Positions 9,063-16,579 of a DNA stretch of 39,134 bases are shown piece by piece; position 1 is the stretch's first letter, and each line of letters starts with the position of its first letter. The stretch is from a virus. Made by a program: the position numbers and the translations under genes. The notes beneath the pieces are model-generated. The model was given only the letters and a program-made list of their open reading frames with translations, was not told where the DNA came from and ran no database searches. The DNA is taken from the IMG/VR virus record IMGVR_UViG_3300046712_000045, positions 1 through 39,134 of that record, one strand, 5' to 3'.

Positions 9063-9605
9063 ATGGCCACTCCAAACATCTCCGCCGCAGTCGCGGCGGC
9101 GCCGAAGCTCGCTCCGAAGTTCCAGCGCACCGAGCACTGGGCAACGCGGGAATACCATGCGTTCCTGCTCGCTCGCGCGAAGATGCCGTTTGCCTGGGGC
9201 GCGAACGATTGCGCCAGCTTCGCCGCCGACGGCATCCTCGCCATGACCGGCGTCGATATCGCTGCAGCGTTTCGCGGGAAGTACTCCGACGAGGCGTCGG
9301 CCCTCGAAGCGATCAGGATCATCGCCGGCGGCGCGACGATCGCCGACGCGGCTGCCTGGTGTGCGGCGCAACACGAGCTCGCCGAATGGAAATATCCGCT
9401 GATGGCGAAGCGCGGCGATCTCGTCGTCTTCACCGCTGCCGGCCAACTGCAGTCGGGACTTGTTCACCTTACCGGCCGCCACGTTGCCGCACCCGGCGAT
9501 CGCGGTCTGAAGCTCATGGAGATCGGCACGATCGCCGTGCTCGAGCGCAGCTGGCACGTCGGCCCTCCGGAGCATGCCGTCGCGCACTGGAGTCATCGTG
9601 TCTAA
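9063..9605 (+). CDS. NlpC/P60-like tail protein (DUF6950-like)
   Basis: The protein has 180 residues from ATG 9063. The motif FAWGANDCASFAADG places a likely nucleophile at Cys50. RGDLVVF lies mid-protein and a histidine-bearing segment (VHLTGRH, residues 134-140) follows, as in small cysteine-peptidase-like tail proteins related to lambda gpK. In the family such proteins sit at the tail tip and may cut peptidoglycan during entry. The gene lies between the hub gene and the tip gene and overlaps the latter by a few bases. The fold assignment is confident; enzyme activity is an inference. Confidence 0.72.
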   Translation: MATPNISAAVAAAPKLAPKFQRTEHWATREYHAFLLARAKMPFAWGANDCASFAADGILAMTGVDIAAAFRGKYSDEASALEAIRIIAGGATIADAAAWCAAQHELAEWKYPLMAKRGDLVVFTAAGQLQSGLVHLTGRHVAAPGDRGLKLMEIGTIAVLERSWHVGPPEHAVAHWSHRV

Positions 9606-12600
9606 AGCGCTCGTAGGGGCGGCCATGCTCGGCGCGGACGTGGGCCTCATTGTGCTCGCCGGTACCGGCAACGTCGAAGTTGCGCCGCTGGCGGCCACGC
9701 TGTTCAATCATGTCGGCATGGCGCTGCTCGCCGGCGGCATCAGCATGGAGGCGGGCGCCATCGCGCAGGCGCTGACACAGCAGCGCGGCATGAACATCAC
9801 CACGCGCCAGCCGGCCAGCTTCCGCCAGATTATCTATGGCTGCCAGCGCGTGGGCGGCGTCATCATCTACCAGTCGACCACCGGCAGCAAGCACGATCAG
9901 TACAACTTCGTCATCGTGCTGGCCACGCATCAGATTCAGGCGATCGAGAACCTGTATCTCGACGGCCGCCGCGTTTACTGGAATTCCGGCACCGGCAACA
10001 CCACGCGCAACGGCTACAACTTCGGCGGATCCGCAGCGACCTCGGGCGGCATCGATGGCAGCGGAACCTACATCGGCCCGAACGGCGCGCATTACAACTT
10101 CGGCACGCTGGTCTATTGCGAGGCGCGCTTCGGCGACCAGGCGCAGGACGATGTCATCGCCGGTCTCACCGCCAACGACGGGAACTGGGCGTCGGGCGCG
10201 GCTGGCTCGCCGTGGGTGGGCGGCTGCGCCTATCTCTACCTCAAGATTGAGTACGATGCGGCGATGTTCCCGGCGCTGCCGGAGATCCGCTTCACGGTGC
10301 ACGGCAAGAGCGACATCTACGACCCGCGCACCGGGCTCAAGGCCTACTCCGAAAATCCCGCGCTGATCGTTGCCGACATCCTCACCGGGCCGACCTGGGG
10401 ACTGAACGACCCCACGGTCAACCAGGCGCAGCTGATCGTCGCAGCCAATGTCTGCGATACGAGTACCGCCTGCGCGCCGACGACCGCCGACCCGCTGGGC
10501 TCGCTGACGGAAGCCGCCTTTGCGGCCAGCTGGCACTACGACACTTCCACGCCGCCGGGCGAGGCCATCAAGGTCTTCCTCGACGCCATGGGCGGCCGCC
10601 TGACGCGCGCCGGTGGGCAGTGGTTCATCTGGCCGGCCTACTGGCATGGTCCAACGGCGTCGTTTGACGAGAACGTGCTGCTGGAGCCGCCGAAGTGGAA
10701 TCCCTATCGCAAGCCGGATGAGCTGATCAACCGCGTCAACGGGACGTATATCGCGCCCAACTACCCTTACAACGTCGCCGGCGACCTCTACGATGCGAAC
10801 GGCTGGTACTCGGGCAGCATCCAGAACAATTTTCCCTTCGCCTTCCAGCCCACCAACGCGCCCGCCTACGCCGAGGACGTCCTGCACGGCTACGCGACGG
10901 ATCTCTATCTCAATCAGGATTCCGGGGCGACGTCGAGCTATAGCGGAGCCGTTTCGTATCCCGCCGGGTCGGTCGTGCTCTACGGCTCGGGCAGCTCGCA
11001 GATCTTCCTCGCCGTGGCGGCCACCACCGGCGTCGCGCCGTTCACGACGACGATAGTCTGGAACGCGCTCACCGCCTATACGACGGGCGCGCAGGTCAGC
11101 TTCAACGGCACGCAGTACACCGCGCTCACGAACACCACGGGCAACGCGCCGGACACGTCGCCCAGCCAGTGGCAGGCCTCGCCGTGGATTCCCTACGCCA
11201 ACCTGCTGCCTCTGGAGATGGAGCAGAAGGCGGTGCTCTCAGTGAGCCAGTGGCAGCGGCTGGCAAAATACAAGTACCTGCGCAACCGGCTGCAGGGCAC
11301 GGGCACGATGAAGATGAAGCTCGCGGCCTTCGGTCTCGAGGCGCTCGATGTCTGCTACATGACGTTCGCGCAGCTGGGCTGGTCGGGTTATCTGCTCGAG
11401 GTCGCGGGCGAGCCGCAGCTCAACCTCGAGGCGGGCGAGGTCGATCAGGAAGGCAAGGTGGTGCGTGCGCCGTTCTTCTCGCTCACCGTGCCGGTGGCCG
11501 ATATAGCCGCCGCGGCGTTCGAGTGGTCGATCTCCGAGGAGCTGACCGTCTACGACGTGCCTTCGGTGCTCACCGGAGCGCCATGGACGCCGGCGGCTCC
11601 GACCGGGATGACGCTGATCTCCGGAGCGTCGACGGCGATCACGGGGGCGGATGGCATCGTGACACCGCGGGTGCTGGTCGAGTGGACCGATCCGGCCGAC
11701 GCCTACGTAACGCAGATCCAGATTCAGTTCCGATTGAACGGCACCACCCCCTGGCAGAGCGGCGGCAACATCGCCGTGGGCCTCGGGCAGGCCTTCGTGA
11801 CCGGCGTGGTCGCGGGGCAGGCCTACGACTTCCAGATTCGGTCGCTGCGCGCGAACGGGGCGACGTCGGCGTGGCTGCAGATCCTGAATTACACCGTCTC
11901 GCTGGTGCTGTCGATCGTCACCTACACCGGCATTGCGGTGGCGCAGGCCTCACTCACCGCGATCGCGCTGGTCGGCGGCACGGCCGAGATCCTGATCGGC
12001 AACTTCACCGCCAACTACGGTGGCACGAGTCGCGCCTGCACGCCGAGTCCCAACACGCTGACCGGCCTCTCGCAGAACGCGCTCTACTGGGTGTACTACA
12101 TCGACCCAACCTTCGCCGGCGGCGCCATCACGCCGATCGCCACGCAGAACACGGCCGACTTCCTCAACAAGGCCGGCTACATCCTGATCGGCTCGATCAT
12201 GACGCCGAACTATGCGCCGCTCTACCGGCCGACCAGCTACAGCGACATCGGCAGCCAGACCACGACGGCGCCTGCTGCGGCCTACGACGGCAACATCAGC
12301 ACCTCGGCGATCGTGGCCTGCCAGTGGATCACGAACAGCATCGGCGGCGGCGGCTTCACCTATCCGACGACGACGGGCGACTGCATCTGGGGCGGCTTCC
12401 CGAACGTGACGCTGGCGGCGTCGGCCACGCTGACCATCCTCGTAACGCCGAGCGACTATGGCACCGGCACTTACTCGATGGAGGTCATCCTGCACATCGG
12501 CGGCACGCCGACGACGCTCGCCACCTACACCGGGACGCTGGCGCAGCAGACGCTCACGCCGACCATTCCCTCGGGAACGAATCTGAGCACGGTCTCGGTC

Positions 12601-12684
12601 GAGATTATCTGCACGGTGACGCCGCCGGGCTCGCCTGGATCGGGCGGCTGCTCGGCGGCCGATGCGGAGATGTGGATCCAGTGA
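9598..12684 (+). CDS. Tail tip / central fibre protein (gpJ-like) with FN3 and carbohydrate-binding-like insert
   Basis: I place the start at GTG 9598, which has TGGAG five bases upstream, giving 1028 residues; an ATG at 9574 has GGAG only one base away. The N-terminal part has a glycine/alanine hydrophobic stretch, then a phage tip-protein region (RQPASFRQIIYG, DIYDPRTG, ADILTGPTWGL) typical of gpJ-like attachment proteins. Residues 488-525 (AYTTGAQVSFNGTQYTA ... SQW) match the short aromatic pattern of CBM5/12-type chitin-binding domains. Residues about 667-771 look like a fibronectin type III domain. The C-terminal 250 residues are beta-rich and probably carry receptor specificity. This closes the tail operon. 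Confidence 0.85.
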   Translation: MSKALVGAAMLGADVGLIVLAGTGNVEVAPLAATLFNHVGMALLAGGISMEAGAIAQALTQQRGMNITTRQPASFRQIIYGCQRVGGVIIYQSTTGSKHDQYNFVIVLATHQIQAIENLYLDGRRVYWNSGTGNTTRNGYNFGGSAATSGGIDGSGTYIGPNGAHYNFGTLVYCEARFGDQAQDDVIAGLTANDGNWASGAAGSPWVGGCAYLYLKIEYDAAMFPALPEIRFTVHGKSDIYDPRTGLKAYSENPALIVADILTGPTWGLNDPTVNQAQLIVAANVCDTSTACAPTTADPLGSLTEAAFAASWHYDTSTPPGEAIKVFLDAMGGRLTRAGGQWFIWPAYWHGPTASFDENVLLEPPKWNPYRKPDELINRVNGTYIAPNYPYNVAGDLYDANGWYSGSIQNNFPFAFQPTNAPAYAEDVLHGYATDLYLNQDSGATSSYSGAVSYPAGSVVLYGSGSSQIFLAVAATTGVAPFTTTIVWNALTAYTTGAQVSFNGTQYTALTNTTGNAPDTSPSQWQASPWIPYANLLPLEMEQKAVLSVSQWQRLAKYKYLRNRLQGTGTMKMKLAAFGLEALDVCYMTFAQLGWSGYLLEVAGEPQLNLEAGEVDQEGKVVRAPFFSLTVPVADIAAAAFEWSISEELTVYDVPSVLTGAPWTPAAPTGMTLISGASTAITGADGIVTPRVLVEWTDPADAYVTQIQIQFRLNGTTPWQSGGNIAVGLGQAFVTGVVAGQAYDFQIRSLRANGATSAWLQILNYTVSLVLSIVTYTGIAVAQASLTAIALVGGTAEILIGNFTANYGGTSRACTPSPNTLTGLSQNALYWVYYIDPTFAGGAITPIATQNTADFLNKAGYILIGSIMTPNYAPLYRPTSYSDIGSQTTTAPAAAYDGNISTSAIVACQWITNSIGGGGFTYPTTTGDCIWGGFPNVTLAASATLTILVTPSDYGTGTYSMEVILHIGGTPTTLATYTGTLAQQTLTPTIPSGTNLSTVSVEIICTVTPPGSPGSGGCSAADAEMWIQ

Positions 12685-12773
12685 TGTCGCGGTTCATGTG
12701 GATCGCGACGATCCTGGTGGGGCTGCTGATGCTGGCGGCGCTCACCGCGCCAATCTGGGGTGGGTGGCTTTGA
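12684..12773 (+). CDS. Tiny single-span membrane protein
   Basis: The protein has 29 residues from ATG 12684, overlapping the TGA of the tail-tip gene (TGATG). It consists almost wholly of one hydrophobic helix (IATILVGLLMLAALTA) ending PIWGGWL. The tight translational coupling argues that it is expressed. Its role is unknown; small membrane peptides after tail genes can act in exclusion or membrane insertion, but nothing here shows this. Confidence 0.5.
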   Translation: MSRFMWIATILVGLLMLAALTAPIWGGWL

Positions 12774-12973
12774 TCGGCTATCTGGCGGAGATTCCCTGCC
12801 CGCGGCGGGATCTTACGGAAGAGGAATTGTGGGGCGATCCGGAACCGGAGAGCCTCGAAGGGTTTCGCGGGATCTGGCAATCGAGCGCCGGACCGGCGGA
12901 GATTCGTAGAGGAAAGGAGGTCGCGGAGAATCGCCAGAGCGTAAGTGAGAGCGCAGCGTGTCGCAACCCCTGA
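12764..12973 (+). CDS. Small hypothetical protein at the end of the tail operon
   Basis: A short frame can start at GTG 12764 or TTG 12770, overlapping the previous small gene, and gives about 67-69 residues. It is acidic in the first half (DLTEEELWGDPEPESLEG) and basic later. The amino acid make-up looks more natural than that of the neighbouring shadow frames, and a GGGGTGGG run precedes it. I do not recognise a family. It ends about 20 bases before the 3' end of the opposing RHH gene, so the two are convergent. Confidence 0.4.
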   Translation: MALIGYLAEIPCPRRDLTEEELWGDPEPESLEGFRGIWQSSAGPAEIRRGKEVAENRQSVSESAACRNP

Positions 12974-12993
12974 GCCGGAGCGGCACGCCGCCT

Positions 12994-13167
12994 CTATTTC
13001 AGACCTTCCTTTTCGGCCAGAGCGCGCAGGCCGCGTCGCACCACGTCGGCGGTGCTCAGCGATCCGGTCTTCGTCGCGAGGCGTGCGATCAGTTTGAGAT
13101 CGGCTGGCGTGAACCGAATCGGGAAGAGGGGCGCGCGGCGGGACGGCTTTGATTTCGGCGCAGGCAT
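12994..13167 (-). CDS. Ribbon-helix-helix DNA-binding protein, candidate repressor (minus strand)
   Basis: This gene reads on the minus strand from ATG 13167 to TAG 12996-12994, 57 residues. A basic start (PAPKSKPSRR) is followed by a beta-strand-like FPIRFTP and then two helices, ADLKLIARLATKTG and TADVVRRGLRALAEK, the ordinary layout of MetJ/Arc-type ribbon-helix-helix proteins, which bind tandem operators as dimers. It is the only convincing minus-strand gene in the genome. Tandem palindromic sites lie just upstream (13175-13251), so autoregulation and control of the divergent recombinase gene are likely. No Shine-Dalgarno is visible; a TACAAT element on the minus strand (13181-13176) lies so close to the ATG that the message may be leaderless. 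Role as lysogeny repressor is an inference. Confidence 0.78.
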   Translation of the reverse strand: MPAPKSKPSRRAPLFPIRFTPADLKLIARLATKTGSLSTADVVRRGLRALAEKEGLK

Positions 13168-13174
13168 CGCTGAG

Positions 13175-13251
13175 TATTGTACCGCGAATCCCCCGAGCGT
13201 GGTATGTACCCGGTATATACCCCGGTTGTACCGTGAAGACGGGCGGTACCG
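13175..13251. promoter_or_regulatory. Divergent operator region with tandem palindromic sites
   Basis: The sequence holds GGTATGTACC (13201-13210), the perfect palindrome GGTATATACC (13212-13221), GGTTGTACC (13224-13232), CGGTACCG (13244-13251) and the half-site TTGTACC (13177-13183). The centres of the first three lie about 11-12 bp apart, one helical turn. This is the spacing expected for side-by-side binding of RHH dimers. The region separates the minus-strand RHH gene from the plus-strand recombinase. A minus-strand TACAAT (13181-13176) is a possible -10 for the RHH gene. Confidence 0.75.
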
Positions 13252-13290
13252 GAGAGGGTGCCTTTAGTCACACAAAAGGAGACTGTCGGA

Positions 13291-14478
13291 GTGCACGAGA
13301 ATCCGCTTGCGGAAACCGGGGAGCGCGGGATACAGTCAGCGGTTCCTTCACGAGAGAGAACGCATACGCCGGGGCACCGCGACTGCCCGGCCTGCGAACG
13401 GGCTCGGGCCATGCACGCCGTTGTCCTGACGCCGCAGATGACTTTCTCCGCGGCTTTCGACGCCTGGATTGCGCGTCGCATCATCGATCACGCCGGCGTG
13501 TGGTCGAACGCACGCTACATTGCACCGCGCACGGAGCGCGACCTCCGACAGTACGCGCGCGCCGCCGAGCGATTCTTTGGCGCGCTGCGCCTCGAGGAGA
13601 TTCACGCCGGACACCTGCGCGAATACCAGCGGGCCCGCGCCGTGTGCGACAAGACGGCCGGGAACTGGGCCGAGCCTGCCGGCGCGAACCTGATCCGGAA
13701 GGAGGTGCAGACGGTGCTGCGCGTGATGCGGGCGGCGGGCGCGTGGAGCGAGGCAATTGAGGAGTCGCACGAGCCGCTGCAGTCGGTTGAAAACGATGTT
13801 CCGCGCGCGATGACGCCGGACGAGCAGCACCGCTTCCTGCATCTGGCCGGCAGCCGCATGGAATGGCGCGCGGTTTACTGCTGGTCGCTGGTGGCATTGC
13901 AGACGACGGCGTCGACGAACGAGCTGCGCGCGCTGCGCCTCGGGGACATCTTCCTCGAGCAGGGCGTGGTGCAGATCCGGTCTGAAGGCGCGAAGACGAA
14001 GTTTCGGGTGCGGACGATTCCGCTGCAGACGAAGGAAGTGGCATGGGCGCTCCATCAGCTCGTCGAGCGCGCAAGGGAGCTCGGAGCGGCGCAGCCGCAT
14101 CACTACCTGTTTCCGTTTCACGTCACGCAGAAAAAGTACGACGTGACGCGGCCGATGACGGTGTGGGGCCTGCGCAAGCCCTGGGAGGCGATTCGGGCGG
14201 CAGCGAATCTGGACTGGCTGCGGCCCTACGATCTCAGGCATACGGCGATCACGCGCATGGCGGAAGCGGGTGTACCGATTCAGGTGATCATGAGCTTCGC
14301 CGGTCACATGAGCCAGCGGATGCAGCTGCACTACACGAGCATCTCGATGGCGGCGAAGCGGGAGTGGGCGGCGCGGGCTTTCGAGGCGCCGGTGGGGAAC
14401 TGGGCGCAGACGGCGCGGGCGATCAAAAAGCAACCGGGGAGCATAAGTCGGGATGGGGAGCGCTCGGCGCGGGCCTGA
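13291..14478 (+). CDS. int: Tyrosine recombinase (phage integrase) with divergent active site
   Basis: I choose GTG 13291 because AAAGGAG lies 9 bases upstream; an earlier in-frame GTG at 13258 has no properly spaced site. The protein has 395 residues. The N-terminal part has DCPACERAR and a core-binding-like helical region (FDAWIARR ... LREYQRAR). The catalytic domain covers about residues 170-365. Seen catalytic elements are Arg316 (YDLRH), His339 (FAGH) and the nucleophile Tyr348 (LHYTS). The usual first catalytic Arg (TGLR..E) reads TASTNE, with Ser208 at the Arg position, and the usual His of HxxR is Tyr313. It probably inserts the phage at a tRNA-Lys gene through the attP at 15076. Expression is probably controlled by the operators just upstream. 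Confidence 0.88.
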   Translation: MHENPLAETGERGIQSAVPSRERTHTPGHRDCPACERARAMHAVVLTPQMTFSAAFDAWIARRIIDHAGVWSNARYIAPRTERDLRQYARAAERFFGALRLEEIHAGHLREYQRARAVCDKTAGNWAEPAGANLIRKEVQTVLRVMRAAGAWSEAIEESHEPLQSVENDVPRAMTPDEQHRFLHLAGSRMEWRAVYCWSLVALQTTASTNELRALRLGDIFLEQGVVQIRSEGAKTKFRVRTIPLQTKEVAWALHQLVERARELGAAQPHHYLFPFHVTQKKYDVTRPMTVWGLRKPWEAIRAAANLDWLRPYDLRHTAITRMAEAGVPIQVIMSFAGHMSQRMQLHYTSISMAAKREWAARAFEAPVGNWAQTARAIKKQPGSISRDGERSARA

Positions 14479-14891
14479 TGCCGGAAGCTACGGAAAAGCC
14501 GCCGGTTCGGATCAAAGCGAACTACGTGGGCGCACCGAAAATCTTTCTGCTCGAGCAAGCGTGCCAGCAGGTAGTCAGCGCCTTCGACAGCTTCGGTTGT
14601 TTCCTCGTGGGATCGGCAATCGAGCGCCCCGACTGGCGTGACGTGGATGTCCGGATGATCATGTCCGACGAGATGTTTAAGGCAACGTTCCCGGATGCCT
14701 GTATCAAGGCGTCGGCGCTGTGGGAGTTCGATCCGCGCTGGCTGCTGCTGACCACCTCGATTTCGGAGTGGATGTCCCAGAGGACTGGACTGCCGATTGA
14801 CTTTCAGATTCAACCGGCGACGCAGGCGAATAAGTGGCATCCCGGGCACCGCCATGCCATCGGGCTGCGTGTCGGGAAACGTGAGGATTGA
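14478..14891 (+). CDS. Nucleotidyltransferase-fold protein
   Basis: The protein has 137 residues from ATG 14478, overlapping the integrase stop (ATGA). The core reads FLVGSAIERPDWRDVDVRMI: Gly45-Ser46 followed by Asp55-x-Asp57, the GS...DxD signature of the pol-beta nucleotidyltransferase fold. A later GLPIDFQIQ segment fits the third strand. Similar short proteins occur in other phages without a known role. Possible substrates (tRNA, protein, antibiotic) cannot be told from the sequence. Coupling to the integrase suggests expression in the lysogen. Confidence 0.6.
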   Translation: MPEATEKPPVRIKANYVGAPKIFLLEQACQQVVSAFDSFGCFLVGSAIERPDWRDVDVRMIMSDEMFKATFPDACIKASALWEFDPRWLLLTTSISEWMSQRTGLPIDFQIQPATQANKWHPGHRHAIGLRVGKRED

Positions 14892-14947
14892 ACGCAGGCG
14901 GGTGATGTCGAAAGCCCGACTTTAGATGACAACGGGAACCATCCGAG

Positions 14948-14956
14948 TTATCCACA
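14948..14956 (+). promoter_or_regulatory. Perfect DnaA box
   Basis: TTATCCACA is an exact match to the DnaA-box consensus TTATNCACA. It lies 14 bases upstream of the strong promoter at 14970, so host DnaA could influence early transcription or replication. Only one copy was noticed here. Confidence 0.5.
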
Positions 14957-14969
14957 GATGACTTTTTTA

Positions 14970-14997
14970 TTGACATTTCGGAAATCGGGTTTATGTT
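14970..14997 (+). promoter_or_regulatory. Sigma70-type promoter of the early operon
   Basis: A perfect TTGACA (14970-14975) is followed after 16 bases by TATGTT (14992-14997), and a T-rich stretch lies just upstream. It points toward the attP and the early operon starting at 15275. The local AT content stands out in a GC-rich genome. Confidence 0.65.
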
Positions 14998-15075
14998 CGT
15001 CAGAGTCCGGCTCGGGCAGGGTTTGCAGTCTGCGGCCGGAAGAGCGATCGAGCAGCGCCCGCAGAGAATCCGCCC

Positions 15076-15125
15076 ACGCCCTTTTAAGGCGTGGGTCCTG
15101 GGTTCGAGTCCCAGCGGGCTCACCA
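15076..15125 (+). other. attP core: 3' half of tRNA-Lys(UUU)
   Basis: The sequence contains an anticodon arm (ACGCC, loop CTTTTAA with anticodon TTT, GGCGT), a 5-base variable region, a T arm (CTGGG, TTCGAGT, CCCAG), the acceptor 3' strand CGGGCTC, discriminator A and CCA. No matching acceptor 5' strand or D arm lies upstream, so it is not a full tRNA gene. A tRNA 3' half next to an integrase gene is the classic phage attachment site; insertion would restore the host tRNA gene. The host should then have a tRNA-Lys beginning GAGCCCG. Confidence 0.88.
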
Positions 15126-15232
15126 CATCGACCCTCTTCCGCCCTATTCTGCGGCAGGCGCGCTGAGCGGCAGCCGTTCCAGAGTCCCGCTCGCCATCGC
15201 GCAACGGTCCCTGGCCCGCTGACCGTCCAGGC

Positions 15233-15274
15233 AGACGCTTTCTTCCCTTCCGTCCCGGAGGAAAGAGAGCGTCT
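15233..15274 (+). promoter_or_regulatory. Long hairpin covering the ribosome site of the first early gene
   Basis: AGACGCT (15233-15239) pairs with AGCGTCT (15268-15274), and pairing continues inward to 15250/15257 with one mismatch and two to three G-U pairs, leaving a 6-base loop. The 3' arm contains the GGAGG Shine-Dalgarno (15257-15261) and ends exactly before GTG 15275. Such a structure would block translation unless opened, for example by ribosomes, a protein or RNA cleavage. Confidence 0.65.
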
Positions 15275-16579
15275 GTGCAGCAGCCCTTCCTTGTCGATCC
15301 TTCACTCGTCGATCCAGCAACCAGCGCCGTTCCCCTTCAGCTCTCCCCCGCTTCTTCTTCCCTCGACGCCAGGCAGGTCAACTTCCTGCGCGTCTATGCC
15401 TGGCGGCTCGCCGACAGCCGGATCAACCGCTGGAGCTCGCGCGAGCAGTGCATGGACTGCGGCGTCCACCAGGCGATCCCTGAAGATCCCATCCAGCACG
15501 CGGCCGACTGCCGCGTCGGCAACGTCTTCCGCACCCTCGCCGCGCTCGATGGCGACGAAGAGTCCGCGCCGGAGGACGCCCTGATGGGGAAGGGGCATCC
15601 TCCCGGCACCTCCCGGGAGAGCGATCTGGCCGGCCTGATCCTCGAGGCGCGCAACCTCGCCTGGTCCAGAATCATCAGCCATGTCCCGCGGGTGGTAACC
15701 TGCCACGACTGCGCGCAGCACTTGTCCGAAGACGGGCTCGAGGGTCATCAGCCGACCTGCCATGCCGGCAAAGTGCTGCGACGCCTGGCCGCGCTCTCGG
15801 AGCACACCGCCGCGGCAGCGCGCAGAGTTTTGACACCGGTGTCCGGGTCCTCCTTGCCGGGCACCGGCTTTTTCGGCGAGCCGAAGAATTACAACGAGCC
15901 GTGGAAAGTCGTCGACGGGCCGACGCGCGACGAGTATGAGACGCTGATCGTCGATCGGAACGGAACGCGTCTCGCCGACCTGCACACGCTGGACGCCGGC
16001 GCTTCGGTCGAGCGGCAATTCGCCAACCGCATTCGCGCCTGCGTCACCTTCTGCGCTGGGTTTGCGACGGAGTATCTCGATCAGATCGTCGAGAAGTACG
16101 GCATCCGCAACTTCGCGATCATGGCGTACGATGCGGCGCAGCTGCGGATCAGCGTGCTCGCCACAGTCCGCGCCATGATCGATGAGGATGCGCGGCAGCG
16201 TGCGGTGCTCGAGTTGCCGGAGGATCGGCCGCGCGGTGAAGATGCGCTCTATGCCGCGGCTGAGGCTCCGGCGCCCTGCGCCGCGCCGGCATGCGCCTGC
16301 GACCAGGCGACTGGGTGCGAGAGTCTGCCCTCGGTCGAGGATCTGGACCGGGTTGCCGAAGAGCAACGCGTGGCCGCCATCACCGCCCGCCCGTGTGTGT
16401 GGTGCGATGAGGGGAATCCCGCCGTCGTGTCCTCGGTCTCGGAAGCCTTCGTCCACACCAATACCCCGGTGGGCCGCGTCATCTGCAAACGCCGCACTTC
16501 GGATGAGTTTCTGGATCGCATCCATGATCCGTTTGGGGCAAAGAAACCGGTCTCCGGAGAAGAAGCGGTGTCCGAGTGA
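15275..16579 (+). CDS. Early protein with two C2HC zinc-finger motifs, unknown function
   Basis: The protein has 434 residues, starting at GTG 15275 with GGAGG 13 bases upstream inside a hairpin. Two repeated metal-binding motifs are visible: Cys59-Cys62-His75-Cys79 and Cys143-Cys146-His158-Cys162, each of the form CxxC ... HxxxC. A middle block (LIVDRNGTRLADLHT, then RIRACVTFCAGF around residues 225-270) resembles a small domain found in many phage hypothetical proteins. A further CVWC lies at residues 374-377. It opens the early operon and its stop overlaps the next start (GTGA). DNA or RNA binding is likely from the fingers, but no specific function can be given. Confidence 0.75.
   Translation: MQQPFLVDPSLVDPATSAVPLQLSPASSSLDARQVNFLRVYAWRLADSRINRWSSREQCMDCGVHQAIPEDPIQHAADCRVGNVFRTLAALDGDEESAPEDALMGKGHPPGTSRESDLAGLILEARNLAWSRIISHVPRVVTCHDCAQHLSEDGLEGHQPTCHAGKVLRRLAALSEHTAAAARRVLTPVSGSSLPGTGFFGEPKNYNEPWKVVDGPTRDEYETLIVDRNGTRLADLHTLDAGASVERQFANRIRACVTFCAGFATEYLDQIVEKYGIRNFAIMAYDAAQLRISVLATVRAMIDEDARQRAVLELPEDRPRGEDALYAAAEAPAPCAAPACACDQATGCESLPSVEDLDRVAEEQRVAAITARPCVWCDEGNPAVVSSVSEAFVHTNTPVGRVICKRRTSDEFLDRIHDPFGAKKPVSGEEAVSE

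Noticed and set aside
9514-10887. Long minus-strand frame opposite the tail-tip gene
   Set aside because: It has shadow composition and no motifs; the + strand carries a clear gpJ-like protein.
12958-13152. Plus-strand frame of 64 codons overlapping the RHH gene
   Set aside because: The residues are low-complexity shadow; the minus strand encodes a much better RHH protein.
15050-15125. A full tRNA-Lys gene
   Set aside because: The acceptor 5' strand and D arm are missing upstream; only the 3' half fits, so it is an attachment site and not a working tRNA gene.
14704-15204. Minus-strand frame reading SPLGLEPRTHALKG
   Set aside because: This peptide is a well-known artefact of translating tRNA sequence backwards; the DNA is the tRNA-Lys 3' half at 15076.
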